Positions 9,775-20,097 of a stretch of 64,000 bases of DNA are shown one piece after another. Under the pieces are notes generated by a model. That model ran no database searches and had not been told where the DNA came from. It saw nothing but the letters and a program-made list of their open reading frames with translations. The first letter of the stretch is position 1. The number at the start of each line of letters is the position of its first letter. The DNA is from Pseudomonas sp. ML2-2023-3 (GTDB lineage: Bacteria > Pseudomonadota > Gammaproteobacteria > Pseudomonadales > Pseudomonadaceae). The stretch spans positions 382,001-446,000 of the forward strand of contig NZ_CP146343.1 of the NCBI RefSeq assembly GCF_037055275.1, written 5' to 3'. The translations under genes and the position numbers were made by a program.

Positions 9775-10132
9775 TAGATGCTCCTGTGATCTCGGCGCGC
9801 ATTATGGCTTAGCTGCTGTCATACGCATGGTGTGCATTGTTAGCAGATTTTTCCTCTACAAACAGCAGACCAATCAATGTGGCCGCAGCCTGCAGTCCCC
9901 TGAATCCGGGAACGCTGGTTATAATGCGCCGCCTTTTGTGTCAGGCAACCTCGAATTTTCAATGGTTGTGGCAGGATTTATTTTTTCAACACCTGCCGTA
10001 ATTTGCTGATTTCACGGGTCAACAGGCTGCCCTTTTGGCCCAGGTAGCGGCGCCCTCCGGGCCGCTCAACCAGCCTCGCAGGCCTTCAAGCCCGGGCCTG
10101 CGAGCCTGCATCACAATTTGTCAGGTGGTTTT
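9775..10132. other. Divergent intergenic region ompR/tex with leader hairpins
   Basis: 358 bp without a gene, holding the promoters of ompR (minus) and tex (plus). A TATAAT at 9920-9925 on the plus strand is a plausible -10 for tex; no convincing -35 is seen. The tex leader then has two GC-rich hairpins: AGCGGC/GCCGCT at about 10046-10066, and a perfect 10-bp stem at 10075-10084/10095-10104. Neither has a following T-run. Confidence 0.5.
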
Positions 10133-12454
10133 ATGGACAGCATCAACAGCCGCATCGCCGAAGAACTTGGCGTGCGCCCGCAGCAGGTCGAAGCGGCCGT
10201 CGCTCTTCTGGATGAAGGCTCCACCGTACCCTTCATTTCTCGCTACCGTAAGGAAGTGACCGGCAGCCTGGATGACACCCAGTTACGTCATCTGGAAGAA
10301 CGCCTGCGCTATCTGCGTGAACTCGACGAACGGCGCGTGAGCATCCTCGCCAGCATCGAAGAACAAGGCAAATTGACACCCGAACTCGCCCGCGACATCA
10401 AACTCGCCGAGACCAAAACCCGCCTCGAAGACTTGTACCTGCCTTACAAGCAAAAGCGCCGCACCAAGGGCCAGATCGCCCTGGAAGCAGGCCTTGGCGA
10501 GCTGGCAGATGGCCTGTTCAACGACCCGACACGCAACCCTGAAACCGAAGCTGCCCGTTTTATCGACGCAGAAAAAGGGGTGGCTGATACCAAGGCGGCC
10601 CTCGACGGCGCCAAGTACATCCTCATGGAGCGCTTCGCCGAAGACGCCAGCCTGCTGGATAAACTGCGCAGCTTCCTCAAGAACGAAGCCATTCTCAGTG
10701 CCCGCGTGATCGCTGGCAAAGAAGAAGAAGGCGCCAAGTTCCGCGACTACTTCGAACACGATGAGCCGCTCAAAAGCATGCCTTCTCACCGTGCGCTGGC
10801 GATTTTCCGTGGTCGCAACGAAGGTATTCTCAGCTCTTCACTCAAAGTGGGCGAAGAACTGCCTGGGTCGATGCATCCCGGCGAGATGATGATTGCCGAA
10901 CGTTTCGGCCTGCAAAACCAGAACCGCCCGGCGGACAAGTGGCTTGGCGAAGTAGTGCGCTGGACCTGGAAGGTCAAGCTCTACACCCACCTTGAAACCG
11001 ACTTGCTGGGTGAGTTGCGCGACGGTGCTGAAACCGAAGCGATCAACGTATTCGCCCACAACCTGCACGACCTGCTGCTGGCCGCACCTGCTGGCCCGCG
11101 CGCCACCCTGGGCCTGGACCCGGGCCTGCGCACCGGCTGCAAGATTGCCGTGGTCGATGCCACCGGCAAGCTGCTCGAATACGCCACCGTGTACCCCCAC
11201 GTACCGCACAACAAATGGGATCAGACGATCTCGGTCATGGCCGCCCTGTGCGCCAAGCACTCGGTGGAGCTGATCGCCATCGGCAACGGCACTGCCAGCC
11301 GCGAAAGCGACAAACTGGTCATCGACCTGATGAAAAAATACCCGGCCCTGAAAGTCACCAAGGTGATGGTCTCTGAAGCCGGTGCTTCGGTGTACTCGGC
11401 CTCGGAACTGGCGGCCAAGGAATTCCCGGACCTGGACGTATCGATCCGTGGTGCCGTGTCCATTGCCCGCCGCCTGCAAGACCCGCTGGCCGAACTGGTG
11501 AAGATCGATCCCAAGTCCATTGGTGTGGGTCAGTACCAGCACGACGTGTCCCAACTCAAACTGGCACGTGGCCTGGACGCTGTGGTTGAAGATTGCGTAA
11601 ACGCCGTGGGCGTGGACGTGAACACCGCATCCGTGGCGCTCCTGGCACGCATCTCGGGCCTCAACGCCACGCTGGCGCAAAACATCGTCAGTCATCGCGA
11701 CGAGAACGGCGCGTTCAAAACCCGTGCGGCGCTGAAAAAAGTCAGCCGCCTGGGCGAAAAAACCTTCGAGCAAGCGGCAGGTTTCTTGCGCGTAATGAAT
11801 GGCGACAACCCATTGGACAGCTCGGCGGTTCACCCCGAGGCCTACCCGCTGGTCAAGCGCATTGCTTCGGACACCGAGCGCGACATCCGCTCGCTGATCG
11901 GCGACGCGAGCTTCTTGAAGCGTCTGGACCCGAAGAAGTTCACCGACGAAACCTTCGGCCTGCCGACCGTGACCGACATTCTGCAAGAGCTGGAAAAACC
12001 GGGCCGCGACCCGCGTCCCGAGTTCAAGACGGCTGAGTTCCAGGAAGGCGTCGAAGACCTCAAGGACCTGCAACTGGGCATGATCCTGGAAGGCGTGGTG
12101 ACCAACGTGACCAACTTCGGGGCTTTCGTCGATATCGGCGTGCATCAGGACGGCCTTGTGCACATCTCGGCATTGTCCGAGAAGTTCATCAAGGACCCGC
12201 GTGAAGCCGTGAAAGCCGGTGACGTGGTCAAGGTCAAGGTCATGGAAGTCGACATCCCGCGCAAACGCGTTGGCCTGTCGATGCGCATGAGCGACACCCC
12301 GGGCGAGAAGATTGACGGCGCCCGTGGTGCACGCCCGGGTTCCGCCCCGCGCCAGCAAAACACCGCACCCCGTAAAGAAACCGTTGCCGCCGCGCCAAGC
12401 AACAACGCGATGGCTTCGCTGTTTGCCAACGCCAAACAGTTGAAGAAACGCTAA
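10133..12454 (+). CDS. tex: Tex family transcription accessory / RNA-binding protein
   Basis: 773 aa from ATG 10133 ([12 protein letters not shown]); a TTG 15 nt upstream is less likely. Domain order fits Tex: N-terminal helical region, YqgF/RNase H-like domain beginning near [17 protein letters not shown] (~325), helix-hairpin-helix segment (~480-560) and a C-terminal S1 domain ([18 protein letters not shown], ~650). The tail is basic and low complexity. Tex binds nucleic acid and affects transcription and toxin expression in several bacteria. The stop shares one base with the next start (TAATG). Confidence 0.95.
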   Translation: MDSINSRIAEELGVRPQQVEAAVALLDEGSTVPFISRYRKEVTGSLDDTQLRHLEERLRYLRELDERRVSILASIEEQGKLTPELARDIKLAETKTRLEDLYLPYKQKRRTKGQIALEAGLGELADGLFNDPTRNPETEAARFIDAEKGVADTKAALDGAKYILMERFAEDASLLDKLRSFLKNEAILSARVIAGKEEEGAKFRDYFEHDEPLKSMPSHRALAIFRGRNEGILSSSLKVGEELPGSMHPGEMMIAERFGLQNQNRPADKWLGEVVRWTWKVKLYTHLETDLLGELRDGAETEAINVFAHNLHDLLLAAPAGPRATLGLDPGLRTGCKIAVVDATGKLLEYATVYPHVPHNKWDQTISVMAALCAKHSVELIAIGNGTASRESDKLVIDLMKKYPALKVTKVMVSEAGASVYSASELAAKEFPDLDVSIRGAVSIARRLQDPLAELVKIDPKSIGVGQYQHDVSQLKLARGLDAVVEDCVNAVGVDVNTASVALLARISGLNATLAQNIVSHRDENGAFKTRAALKKVSRLGEKTFEQAAGFLRVMNGDNPLDSSAVHPEAYPLVKRIASDTERDIRSLIGDASFLKRLDPKKFTDETFGLPTVTDILQELEKPGRDPRPEFKTAEFQEGVEDLKDLQLGMILEGVVTNVTNFGAFVDIGVHQDGLVHISALSEKFIKDPREAVKAGDVVKVKVMEVDIPRKRVGLSMRMSDTPGEKIDGARGARPGSAPRQQNTAPRKETVAAAPSNNAMASLFANAKQLKKR

Positions 12455-12837
12455 TGGCGCTCCCGGACGGCCTGACCCAAAGCGCTTTCAGCGAGTTGAT
12501 CGGTTGCCGCGTGCAGTCGGTGGAAGACGGCGTGGCGCACGTAGCGCTAAGCCTGGAGCCGCAACTGCGCAACCGGGGTGGCAAGCTGCACGGTGGCGCG
12601 CTGTTCAGCCTGGTCGATATCAGCATGGGGCTGGCGTGTTCCAGCGCCCATGGGTTCGATCAGCAGAGCGCGACTATCGAGTGCAAGATCAACTACATCC
12701 GCGCGGTGTCTGAAGGCGACGTGCTGTGCATCGCCAAAGTCATCCACCCCGGACGACGCACGCTGGTGGTCGAAGCCGATGTATTCCAGGGCGACAAACT
12801 GGTCGCAAAAGCACAAGGCACGTTCGCTGTCCTGTAG
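12454..12837 (+). CDS. PaaI-family hotdog thioesterase
   Basis: 127 aa. The hotdog fold signature is clear: NRGGKLHGGALFSLVDISMG (residues ~34-53), with the conserved HGG and a downstream acidic residue typical of PaaI/YbgC-like acyl-CoA thioesterases, then ATIECKINYIRAV. The substrate cannot be told from sequence. It is translationally coupled to tex, an arrangement also found in other Pseudomonas. Confidence 0.88.
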   Translation: MALPDGLTQSAFSELIGCRVQSVEDGVAHVALSLEPQLRNRGGKLHGGALFSLVDISMGLACSSAHGFDQQSATIECKINYIRAVSEGDVLCIAKVIHPGRRTLVVEADVFQGDKLVAKAQGTFAVL

Positions 12838-13037
12838 CCGCCACGGGGTCATTTGAGTTAATTTCGGTACTGCTGACGCGGTGCCGGAAGGCGCTTGGAG
12901 CGCTCAGGGGCCGAAACAGGGACGGGGCCAAAGCAGTATCAATAAAAGCCAGGCGACCACGCCGGTTTCAACTTCACCCTTGTAGACCGTCCTGACCACC
13001 CCCATATTGGGGCGACTGACGCGTGAAGGAATCCAAC

Positions 13038-14621
13038 TTGAGCCAACTTCTCAACCGCCGCCTGGCTCTGCTCAGCAAGCGCGCTAACCTCACTCTGCTT
13101 GAGCAATGCCTGCACGGCATCGAGCGCGAATGCCTGCGCGTCACGCCTGACGCACGCCTGGCTCAGACCCCGCACCCTGAAGAATTGGGCTCGGCGCTGA
13201 CCAACGATCAAATCACCACCGACTATTCCGAATCGCTGCTGGAGTTCATCACCCCGGCCCTGCCCGATCCGGCGCAGACGCTGGCCAGCCTCGACAAGAT
13301 CCACCGCTTTGCCTACAGCAAGCTCGGCAACGAGTTCCTGTGGAGCCCTTCGATGCCGTGCCCGTTGCCGGCCGAAGAAGATATCCCGATTGCCTACTAC
13401 GGCACGTCCAACATCGGGCAGCTCAAGTACGTGTACCGCAAGGGCCTGGCCCTGCGATACGGCAAGACCATGCAGTGCATCGCCGGTATCCATTACAACT
13501 TCTCCCTGCCCGAGGCCCTGTGGCCCGTGCTGATGCAGGCCGAAGGCTTTGTGGGTACCGAGCGCGACTATCAGTCGAACGCCTACATCGCCCTGATTCG
13601 CAACTTCCGTCGTTACAGCTGGCTGCTGATGTACCTGTTCGGTGCCTCCCCAGCGCTGGACGCCGGCTTTTTGCGCGGTCGTTCACACCAGCTGGAACAA
13701 CTGGATCCCGACACGCTCTACCTGCCGTACGCCACCAGCCTGCGCATGAGCGACCTGGGTTACCAGAGCAACGCCCAGGCTGGCCTGACGCCGTGCTACA
13801 ACAACCTGGACAGCTACACCGACAGCCTGCGCAAAGCAGTGGCCACGCCTTACGCGCCTTATGTTGAAATCGGCACGCACAAGGATGGTGAATGGGTGCA
13901 GTTGAACACCAACATCCTGCAAATCGAAAACGAGTACTACTCCAACATCCGTCCCAAGCGTGTGACCTACACCGGCGAGCGGCCGATTCAGGCCCTGGTG
14001 TCCCGTGGCGTGCAGTACGTTGAAGTGCGTTTGCTGGATATCAACCCGTTCCTGCCGGTGGGCATTGACCTGCCAGAGGCACGTTTTCTGGACGCCTTCC
14101 TGCTGTATTGCGCGCTGCAAGACAGCCCGCAGTTCGACAGCACAGGGTGCGGCAGCTGCTCTTCGAACTTCCTGAGCGTAGTCATGGAGGGTCGCCGTCC
14201 GGGCCTGCAACTGCAGCGTGATGGTGCAGCCGTCGACATGAAGGAATGGGCGGCAGAACTGCTGGAAAAAATCGCGCCGCTGGCCGCCCTGCTCGACCAG
14301 AGCCACGGTGGCGATCACCACAGCAAAGCCGTCGACGAACAGTTGGCCAAGATCAAGGACGTGTCACTGACGCCGTCTGCCAGAGTGCTGGCCAGCATGA
14401 GTGAGCACAACGAAAGCTTCGCCCAGTTCTCGATGCGCCAAAGCCTGGCCCATGCCGAGTTCTTCCGTAGCGAACCGTTGAGCGCAGAAGATCAGGCCGC
14501 GTTTGAAGAGAAAGCACGCAAGTCATTGCTCGAACAGATCCAGACCGAACAAACAGAAGAAGGCGACTTCGACCTGTTTGTGGCCTCGTATCAGGCGAGT
14601 ATTTTGGCGATCAGTAACTAG
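13038..14621 (+). CDS. gshA: Glutamate-cysteine ligase
   Basis: 527 aa from TTG 13038. This start has an exact AAGGA Shine-Dalgarno seven bases upstream; the GTG at 13023 would place that RBS inside the gene. GshA joins glutamate and cysteine, the first step of glutathione synthesis. The proteobacterial type-1 pattern is present: GIERECLRV (~28-36), [11 protein letters not shown], and the central [16 protein letters not shown] block. It is an independent unit between the thioesterase gene and an inverted-repeat element. Confidence 0.95.
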   Translation: MSQLLNRRLALLSKRANLTLLEQCLHGIERECLRVTPDARLAQTPHPEELGSALTNDQITTDYSESLLEFITPALPDPAQTLASLDKIHRFAYSKLGNEFLWSPSMPCPLPAEEDIPIAYYGTSNIGQLKYVYRKGLALRYGKTMQCIAGIHYNFSLPEALWPVLMQAEGFVGTERDYQSNAYIALIRNFRRYSWLLMYLFGASPALDAGFLRGRSHQLEQLDPDTLYLPYATSLRMSDLGYQSNAQAGLTPCYNNLDSYTDSLRKAVATPYAPYVEIGTHKDGEWVQLNTNILQIENEYYSNIRPKRVTYTGERPIQALVSRGVQYVEVRLLDINPFLPVGIDLPEARFLDAFLLYCALQDSPQFDSTGCGSCSSNFLSVVMEGRRPGLQLQRDGAAVDMKEWAAELLEKIAPLAALLDQSHGGDHHSKAVDEQLAKIKDVSLTPSARVLASMSEHNESFAQFSMRQSLAHAEFFRSEPLSAEDQAAFEEKARKSLLEQIQTEQTEEGDFDLFVASYQASILAISN

Positions 14622-14650
14622 GCAGATCAAAAGCCCCTCAAAGCCTTTGC

Positions 14651-14797
14651 TGTAGTCGCTGACGAGGCACGAGGCTGCGATCGGCTGCGCAGCGGCCGTA
14701 AATCCATTCGCTGCGGTGTGTCAGATACACCACGCTCACCGGGTTTACGACCGCTTCGCGCTCGATCGCAGCCTCGCTCCGCTCCTCAGCGACTACA
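14651..14797. repeat. Long inverted repeat, family B
   Basis: TGTAGTCGCTGACGAGGC... on the left is mirrored by ...GCTCCTCAGCGACTACA on the right, about 147 bp. The central part also folds (GCTGCG/CGCAGC elements). It belongs to the second repeat family of the window (GTAGTCGCTGCCG core). It lies between the convergent genes gshA and argA. Confidence 0.85.
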
Positions 14798-14838
14798 AAG
14801 TTTTGGAGGCTGCATAAGGTGAGGGAGCCACAGGCGCT

Positions 14839-16137
14839 TTACAGCGTTTTCTCGAAGATCTTGGAGTTACGCTGATAGTTGTACAGCGACGCTCGCGCCG
14901 CCGGCAGGCGCTCGACACCGCTAGGTTCAAACCCGCGTTCACGGAACCAGTGCGCAGTACGCGTGGTTAATACGAACAGGGTTTTCAACCCTTGTGCCCG
15001 GGCGCGGTTTTCGATGCGTTCCAGCAGCTCATCCCCACGGCGACCATGACGGTACTCCGGATTCACCGCCAGGCACGCCAGCTCCCCCGCATCCGAATCA
15101 GCAATCTGATACAGCGCCGCACAGGCGATAATCATCCCTTCGCGCTCAACCACGCTGAACTGTTCGATCTCACGCTCCAGCACTTCTCGCGAGCGACGCA
15201 CCAGAATGCCCTGTTCTTCCAGCGGGCTGATCAGGTCCAGCAAACCGCCGACGTCTTCAATCGCTGCTTCACGGATCAGTTCGAATTGCTCCTGGGCCAC
15301 CAACGTACCGCCACCATGACGGGTGAACAGCTCCGTCAGCAAGGCGCCATCTTCGGCATAGCTGACGATATGGCTACGAGCCACACCACCGCTGCAGGCC
15401 TCGGCCGCCGCTTCCAGCAGCTCGGCCTGGTAGTCGCTGCCCAAACGCTTCATGTGGGCAGGCACTTGCTGTGGGCGCAGCTCGCGCACCAAGCGCCCTT
15501 CTGCGTCGAGCAAGCCGGACTCGGCGCCGAACAACAGCAGCTTGTCAGCCGCCAGGTCGATAGCGGCACGGGTGGCGACGTCTTCACACGCCAGGTTGAA
15601 AATCTCACCGGTCGGCGAGTAGCCCAAGGGCGATAGCAACACAATCGAGCGCTCATCGAGCAGACGGTTGATGCCCTTGCGGTCGACACGACGGACTTCG
15701 CCGGTGTGGTGGAAGTCCACGCCATCGAGCACGCCGATCGGCCGTGCCGTCACCAGGTTGCCGCTCGCTACCCGCAGGCGCGAGCCCTGCATCGGCGAAG
15801 ATGCCATGTCCATCGACAAGCGCGCCTCAATCGCGATGCGCAACTGCCCCACGGCGTCGATCACGCATTCCAGGGTGGAGGCGTCGGTGACGCGCATGCC
15901 GTTGTGGTAGTACGGCACCAGACCACGGGCTTCAAGGCGGCTGTCGATTTGCGGACGCGAGCCGTGAACCAGCACCAGGCGCACGCCCAGGCTGTGCAAC
16001 AGCACCAGGTCGTGGACGATATTGCCAAAATTGGGATGCGCCACACCGTCGCCGGGGAGCATGACGACAAAGGTGCAATCGCGGTGGGCATTGATGTAAG
16101 GAGACGCGTGACGCAACCAGTTAACGTAATCGTGCAT
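14839..16137 (-). CDS. argA: N-acetylglutamate synthase
   Basis: 432 aa from ATG 16137 (MHDYVNWLRHASPYI); a TTG two codons earlier is less likely. The N-terminal ~290 residues are the amino-acid-kinase-like regulatory domain (LVLVHGSRPQID, VLLSPLGYSPTGEIFN). The C-terminal ~140 residues are a GNAT acetyltransferase (ACLAVNPEYRHGRRGDELLERI). It acetylates glutamate with acetyl-CoA, the first step of arginine synthesis, and is normally inhibited by arginine. argE lies 135 bp upstream on the same strand. Confidence 0.96.
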   Translation of the reverse strand: MHDYVNWLRHASPYINAHRDCTFVVMLPGDGVAHPNFGNIVHDLVLLHSLGVRLVLVHGSRPQIDSRLEARGLVPYYHNGMRVTDASTLECVIDAVGQLRIAIEARLSMDMASSPMQGSRLRVASGNLVTARPIGVLDGVDFHHTGEVRRVDRKGINRLLDERSIVLLSPLGYSPTGEIFNLACEDVATRAAIDLAADKLLLFGAESGLLDAEGRLVRELRPQQVPAHMKRLGSDYQAELLEAAAEACSGGVARSHIVSYAEDGALLTELFTRHGGGTLVAQEQFELIREAAIEDVGGLLDLISPLEEQGILVRRSREVLEREIEQFSVVEREGMIIACAALYQIADSDAGELACLAVNPEYRHGRRGDELLERIENRARAQGLKTLFVLTTRTAHWFRERGFEPSGVERLPAARASLYNYQRNSKIFEKTL

Positions 16138-16271
16138 AACCAAAGCCTGTAAAAAATAAATCGCCTAAAAAAGGGCTAAAACAGCAAACGCACATCGGGC
16201 TGATGGTTATCGTCGAAACAGGGTCGGCAACACGCGTGTTCTCCTTGTGTGAAAAGCAAAGGGGATCGCCA

Positions 16272-17414
16272 CTATTTCAGGCAATAGTGTTCGACCAGTT
16301 GAGTCAGTAGACGCACGGTCGGCTGCAAACGTGACATTTCCAGGTATTCCCCCGGCTGATGCGCACAGGCGATGTCGCCCGGGCCCAGTACCAGCGTTTC
16401 GCAGCCAAGCTGCTGAAGATAAGGCGCTTCGGTGCCAAACGCCACTGCTTGCGCGCGATGGCCGGTGAGTCGTTCGGCCACCCGTACCAGCTCTGCATCG
16501 GCGTCCTGTTCGAATGGCGGCACTCCGGCTGCAATGGACGCGAAATCAATTTTCACCTGATGGCGCTCGGCCAAAGGTTGCAGCTTGCTGCGAATGATGG
16601 CCCGCAGCTCGTTGGGGTCCATGCCCGGTAACGGTCTCAGGTCAAATTCCAGCGAGCACTGCCCGCAAATACGGTTCGGGTTATCGCCACCATGAATACA
16701 GCCAAAGTTCAGGGTCGGCTGCGGCACGCTGAACTGCGGGTTGCGGTATTCGTTGAGCCACTGCTGACGCAGGCCTTTGAGTTCGCTGATCGCATCGTGC
16801 ATGGCTTCAAGGGCGCTGTGCCCCAGGCTTGGGTCGGATGAGTGGCCACTGCGCCCGAGAATCTCGATGCGCTCCATCATCACCCCCTTGTGCATGCGGA
16901 TCGGCTTGAGTCCGGTCGGCTCGCCAATCACCGCGGCACGGCCCAGCGGCCTGCCGGCTTCGACCAGCGCCCTGGCGCCAGCCATCGATGTCTCTTCGTC
17001 GCACGTGGCCAGAATCAGCAGCGGCTGCTTGAACGGTTGATCGAGCAACGGGCGCACCGCTTCGATCACCAGCGCGAAAAAACCCTTCATGTCGCAACTG
17101 CCAAGGCCTACCCAGCGGTTATCCACTTCTGTCAGCTTGAGTGGATCGGTCTGCCACAGCGCTTCATCGTAGGGCACGGTGTCGCTATGACCGGCCAACA
17201 CCAGTCCTCCGGGACCGCTGCCGAAGGTGGCAAGCAAGTTGAACTTGCCGGGGCTGATCTGCTGGATATCGCAGCTAAAGCCCAGCTCGCTCAGCCAGGT
17301 GGCCAGCAAATCGATCACCCCGCGATTGGACTGATCCAGATAAGGCTGGGTGCAACTGACCGACGGTGTGGCGATCAAGGCAGCGAACTGCTCTTTCATG
17401 GAAGGTAAAGGCAT
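16272..17414 (-). CDS. argE: Acetylornithine deacetylase
   Basis: 380 aa from ATG 17414 (MPLPSMKEQFAAL), supported by an AGGAAG Shine-Dalgarno. The frame remains open far upstream, but that part overlaps the triphosphatase gene on the other strand and is not coding. M20 metallopeptidase motifs: VLAGHSDTVPYD (~65-76), GSCDMKGFFA, ATCDEETSMAGA (catalytic Glu) and GPGDIACAHQPGEYL near the end. It removes acetate from N-acetylornithine and pairs with argA. Confidence 0.95.
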   Translation of the reverse strand: MPLPSMKEQFAALIATPSVSCTQPYLDQSNRGVIDLLATWLSELGFSCDIQQISPGKFNLLATFGSGPGGLVLAGHSDTVPYDEALWQTDPLKLTEVDNRWVGLGSCDMKGFFALVIEAVRPLLDQPFKQPLLILATCDEETSMAGARALVEAGRPLGRAAVIGEPTGLKPIRMHKGVMMERIEILGRSGHSSDPSLGHSALEAMHDAISELKGLRQQWLNEYRNPQFSVPQPTLNFGCIHGGDNPNRICGQCSLEFDLRPLPGMDPNELRAIIRSKLQPLAERHQVKIDFASIAAGVPPFEQDADAELVRVAERLTGHRAQAVAFGTEAPYLQQLGCETLVLGPGDIACAHQPGEYLEMSRLQPTVRLLTQLVEHYCLK

Positions 17415-17570
17415 GCGCTGACTTCCTGTTGGCGGGGCGAGGCCCATCATAGAGCCATCTGCTGCGCAGAATAAACCCGTTCGGCGCGCCGGGGCGGCTT
17501 GTCCTGTACACTGCACGGCCTTGGCAGCCACACTTTTCCCGGCTGCGCACCGATCCTGGATTTTCCGGCC

Positions 17571-18959
17571 ATGCAGAAAGAAACCGAAATCAAACTCCGC
17601 GTCAGCCGCGAAACCCTCGCCGCCCTGCGCGAGCACCCCTTGCTGAAAAAGCGCAACAAAAGTGGCTGGGAAAGCCGTGAGTTGTTGAACCAGTACTTCG
17701 ACACGCCTGAGCGCGATCTGGCCAAGGCCAAGGTTGCCCTGCGCCTGCGCCGCGATGGCGAAGACGTGATTCAGACCCTCAAGACCCGCGGCCAAAGCAT
17801 CGCCGGTTTGTCCGAGCGTAATGAGTACGACTGGAACCTGCCGAAAGCCAAGCTCGACATCAAGAAGCTCGATGGCGAATGCTGGCCAGAAGAGTTGGCC
17901 GAGCTGGACAAAAAAACCCTGAAGCCAATCTTCACCACTGATTTCGTACGTGAACGCGCTGAAATCTCCTGGGGCCGCGGCAAGGCCAAAGTGGTCATCG
18001 AAGCGGCCCTGGACCTGGGTCACGTGATTGCCGGCAAGCAGAAAGAAGAAATCTGCGAACTGGAACTCGAACTGCGCGAAGGCGAGCCATCTGCCCTGCT
18101 GGAACTGGCGGCAGAACTGGCCGAGAAGCTGGCCCTGATGCCTTGTGACATCAGCAAGGCCGAACGTGGCTATCGCCTGTTCGACGCCAACAGCTACAGC
18201 GTCAACCTGCCCGCCCCAGAGCTGACACCCGAGACGCCACTGGACGATGCCTTCGCCGCCCTGGCCTGGCACTTGCTGGGCAACAGCCAGCGTCTGGCCG
18301 AGCAGTACCGTTTCAATGGCCACTGGCGTTTGCTGCAGGACTGGGTTCAGCAATTGATTGACCTGCGCGCGCTGGTCAGCAGCCTGGGTCAAGCCGCTCC
18401 ACGCCAGTCCACCAGCACCTTGCGTGCTGAGCTGGACGCCCTGCTTGAAGACTGGCGCCCGCTGGTTCAGATCGGCCAGGACGACGAAGACGTTCGTAAA
18501 GCCGCCCCTGAGCAGTTCCTTGAAGAGCTGGAAGACCCGCGCTGGGGCCAGTTCTCACTGAACACTTCGCGCTGGTTGATGGCGCGCAGCTGGACCGTTG
18601 ATCGCGGCACCACCCGTGGCAACCGTCAAGGCGCCGCACAACTGCACAGCTGGCTGCCGCGCTTGTTGTCGGATGAGGCGATTGCCTTGCGCTTGAACCG
18701 CTACCAGCAGCAACCCGAAGATCTGGCCGAGCAACTGCCGCGCATCGAGCGCATTCAGGCCTGGTTGCGTCTGGCGCGTAACGTGCTGGAAATTCCGGAA
18801 CTGGACCGTTTGTACGGCGAGATGAACAAGCTGCAGGAATTGGCCAACCTGCCAATCACTGACGACGCAGAGCACAACGACGAGTTGCTCAATGCCCGTA
18901 AGCAGCAAGCCATCGCCGTGTACCAGAACCGCGCATGGAAGACCCTGCTGCGCGCCTAA
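17571..18959 (+). CDS. CYTH-CHAD inorganic triphosphatase (YgiF-like)
   Basis: 462 aa from ATG 17571. The CYTH domain (~1-200) opens with the signature ETEIKLRV (ExExK) and contains RLRRDGEDVIQTLKTRG, basic strands that line the tunnel binding triphosphate. A helical CHAD domain follows (~225-455). E. coli YgiF hydrolyses inorganic triphosphate; CHAD domains bind polyphosphate. It is divergent from argE and ends at a shared bidirectional terminator. Confidence 0.9.
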   Translation: MQKETEIKLRVSRETLAALREHPLLKKRNKSGWESRELLNQYFDTPERDLAKAKVALRLRRDGEDVIQTLKTRGQSIAGLSERNEYDWNLPKAKLDIKKLDGECWPEELAELDKKTLKPIFTTDFVRERAEISWGRGKAKVVIEAALDLGHVIAGKQKEEICELELELREGEPSALLELAAELAEKLALMPCDISKAERGYRLFDANSYSVNLPAPELTPETPLDDAFAALAWHLLGNSQRLAEQYRFNGHWRLLQDWVQQLIDLRALVSSLGQAAPRQSTSTLRAELDALLEDWRPLVQIGQDDEDVRKAAPEQFLEELEDPRWGQFSLNTSRWLMARSWTVDRGTTRGNRQGAAQLHSWLPRLLSDEAIALRLNRYQQQPEDLAEQLPRIERIQAWLRLARNVLEIPELDRLYGEMNKLQELANLPITDDAEHNDELLNARKQQAIAVYQNRAWKTLLRA

Positions 18960-18970
18960 GCGCCCAGCCA

Positions 18971-19006
18971 ACGCCCCTTGGTGCCAACTGAGGGGCGTTT
19001 TTGTTT
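18971..19006. terminator. Bidirectional terminator between triphosphatase gene and blc
   Basis: The stem ACGCCCCT (18971-18978) / AGGGGCGT (18991-18998) is followed by a T-rich tail on the plus strand. The last bases overlap the blc stop codon at 19005. Confidence 0.85.
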
Positions 19007-19574
19007 ATTGGGTGTCTTTGGGCATCTGTGCATCCGGCGTACGCCAGATCAAACGTGACGTGTCGTAGCCCTGCTGCTGAGCCTTGCTGAGCAATTCATC
19101 ACGGGTTTGCTGATCAACCTGCGGTTTGCGCGACAACAACCACAAATAGCGGCGGTCGGGGTTGCCCACCAGCGCCGTGCTGTAGTCGTCCCCCAGGTAC
19201 AACACCCAATAGTCGCCCTTGGTGACACCCGGCAGTACTGTTGATACCCAATTGTCGAACTCGACCCACAGCTTGTCGGTTTTACCCTCCACCTGCGGCG
19301 TTGCCGTGCCCTTTGCCTCTTCCCACTTGCCCTCTGCTGTGCGGCAGCGGTTCAACACGGCTACGTTACCGTCAGGCTTCAAGCTGTAATGGGCTTCGGA
19401 CTGCGCACAGTTGCGCTGGAAGAACATCGGCAAGCGCGCCAACTCATACCAGGTGCCCTGATAGCGTTTGAGATCGACGCTTGCAACGGTGTTGGGCGCC
19501 AGCGAATCGCTGCTGGAACCCGCGCACCCGGCCAGCAACAGTGCGGCCCCCAGGCTGACTAAAAGACGTTTCAT
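19005..19574 (-). CDS. blc: Outer-membrane lipocalin Blc
   Basis: 189 aa lipoprotein with signal peptide MKRLLVSLGAALLLAGC, lipobox LLAGC and lipidated Cys17. The lipocalin signature YQGTWYELARLP (~39-50) and the later DYWVLYLGDDYSTALVG and YLWLLSRKP strands mark a bacterial lipocalin that binds fatty acids or lysophospholipids in the outer membrane. A small lipoprotein gene lies 21 nt upstream and probably shares the transcript. Confidence 0.94.
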   Translation of the reverse strand: MKRLLVSLGAALLLAGCAGSSSDSLAPNTVASVDLKRYQGTWYELARLPMFFQRNCAQSEAHYSLKPDGNVAVLNRCRTAEGKWEEAKGTATPQVEGKTDKLWVEFDNWVSTVLPGVTKGDYWVLYLGDDYSTALVGNPDRRYLWLLSRKPQVDQQTRDELLSKAQQQGYDTSRLIWRTPDAQMPKDTQ

Positions 19575-19595
19575 CGCGAACGCTCCTGAGCGGTA

Positions 19596-19850
19596 TTACT
19601 TCAGACCCTGCCCCGAAAAAATCAGCACTTTATCGCCCGCGTATTGCACGCTGATAAAGCTCTTCTGATCGCCCCAGGTGCAGCTCGACACCCCCAATGC
19701 ACCCGAACAATCGGTCGGGCTGCCCAGCAGCTGTTCAACCTCAGCCTTGGTCATGCCTGCCGACAGTTTTGAGTAGTTTTGTTGATTGATCTTGCTGCAC
19801 GCCGCCAGCAATACGCAGAACGACAACACCGCCAAAGTACGCAACTTCAT
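19596..19850 (-). CDS. Small lipoprotein, SmpA/OmlA-like fold (DUF3862-like)
   Basis: 84 aa from ATG 19850 (MKLRTLAVLSFCVLLAAC), with lipobox LLAAC and Cys18 as the lipidation site. After it, NYSKLSAGMTKAEVEQLLG followed by SPTDC is the start of the BamE/SmpA-type alpha-beta fold. A second Cys pair (C47 and C55 region, DCSG...SSCTW) could form a disulfide. It precedes blc in the same direction. Its role is not known beyond being an envelope lipoprotein. Confidence 0.82.
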   Translation of the reverse strand: MKLRTLAVLSFCVLLAACSKINQQNYSKLSAGMTKAEVEQLLGSPTDCSGALGVSSCTWGDQKSFISVQYAGDKVLIFSGQGLK

Positions 19851-19988
19851 GGAAAGCTCCTGCATGGAAAGGTCGGCATAGATGCCTGATGCAAGCTTAG
19901 AAGAGAAAAGTGCAGGGTGGTTCCCGCAGGTTGCAGGGATTTGTTTGGCGAGGGGCGTCAGTCAGGCAAAGACAATGATCTGAAACAC

Positions 19989-20078
19989 CTGTGGGAGCGA
20001 GCTTGCTCGCGATGCATGCAACCCGGTTCAACTGATTGACCGTATCGATGCTATCGCGAGCAAGCCCGCTCCCACAGG
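19989..20078. repeat. Paired inverted REP (REPIN), family A
   Basis: CCTGTGGGAGCGAGCTTGCT at the left and GAGCAAGCCCGCTCCCACAG at the right, about 90 bp, between the small lipoprotein gene and fbp. It has the same geometry as 7515-7604. Confidence 0.92.
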
Positions 20079-20097
20079 AGGGGGCAGTGAGGCGTGC

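Noticed and set aside
17415..18392. N-terminal extension of argE to about 18392
   Set aside because: It overlaps the triphosphatase gene on the other strand; the ATG at 17414 has a good RBS and gives the normal ArgE length.
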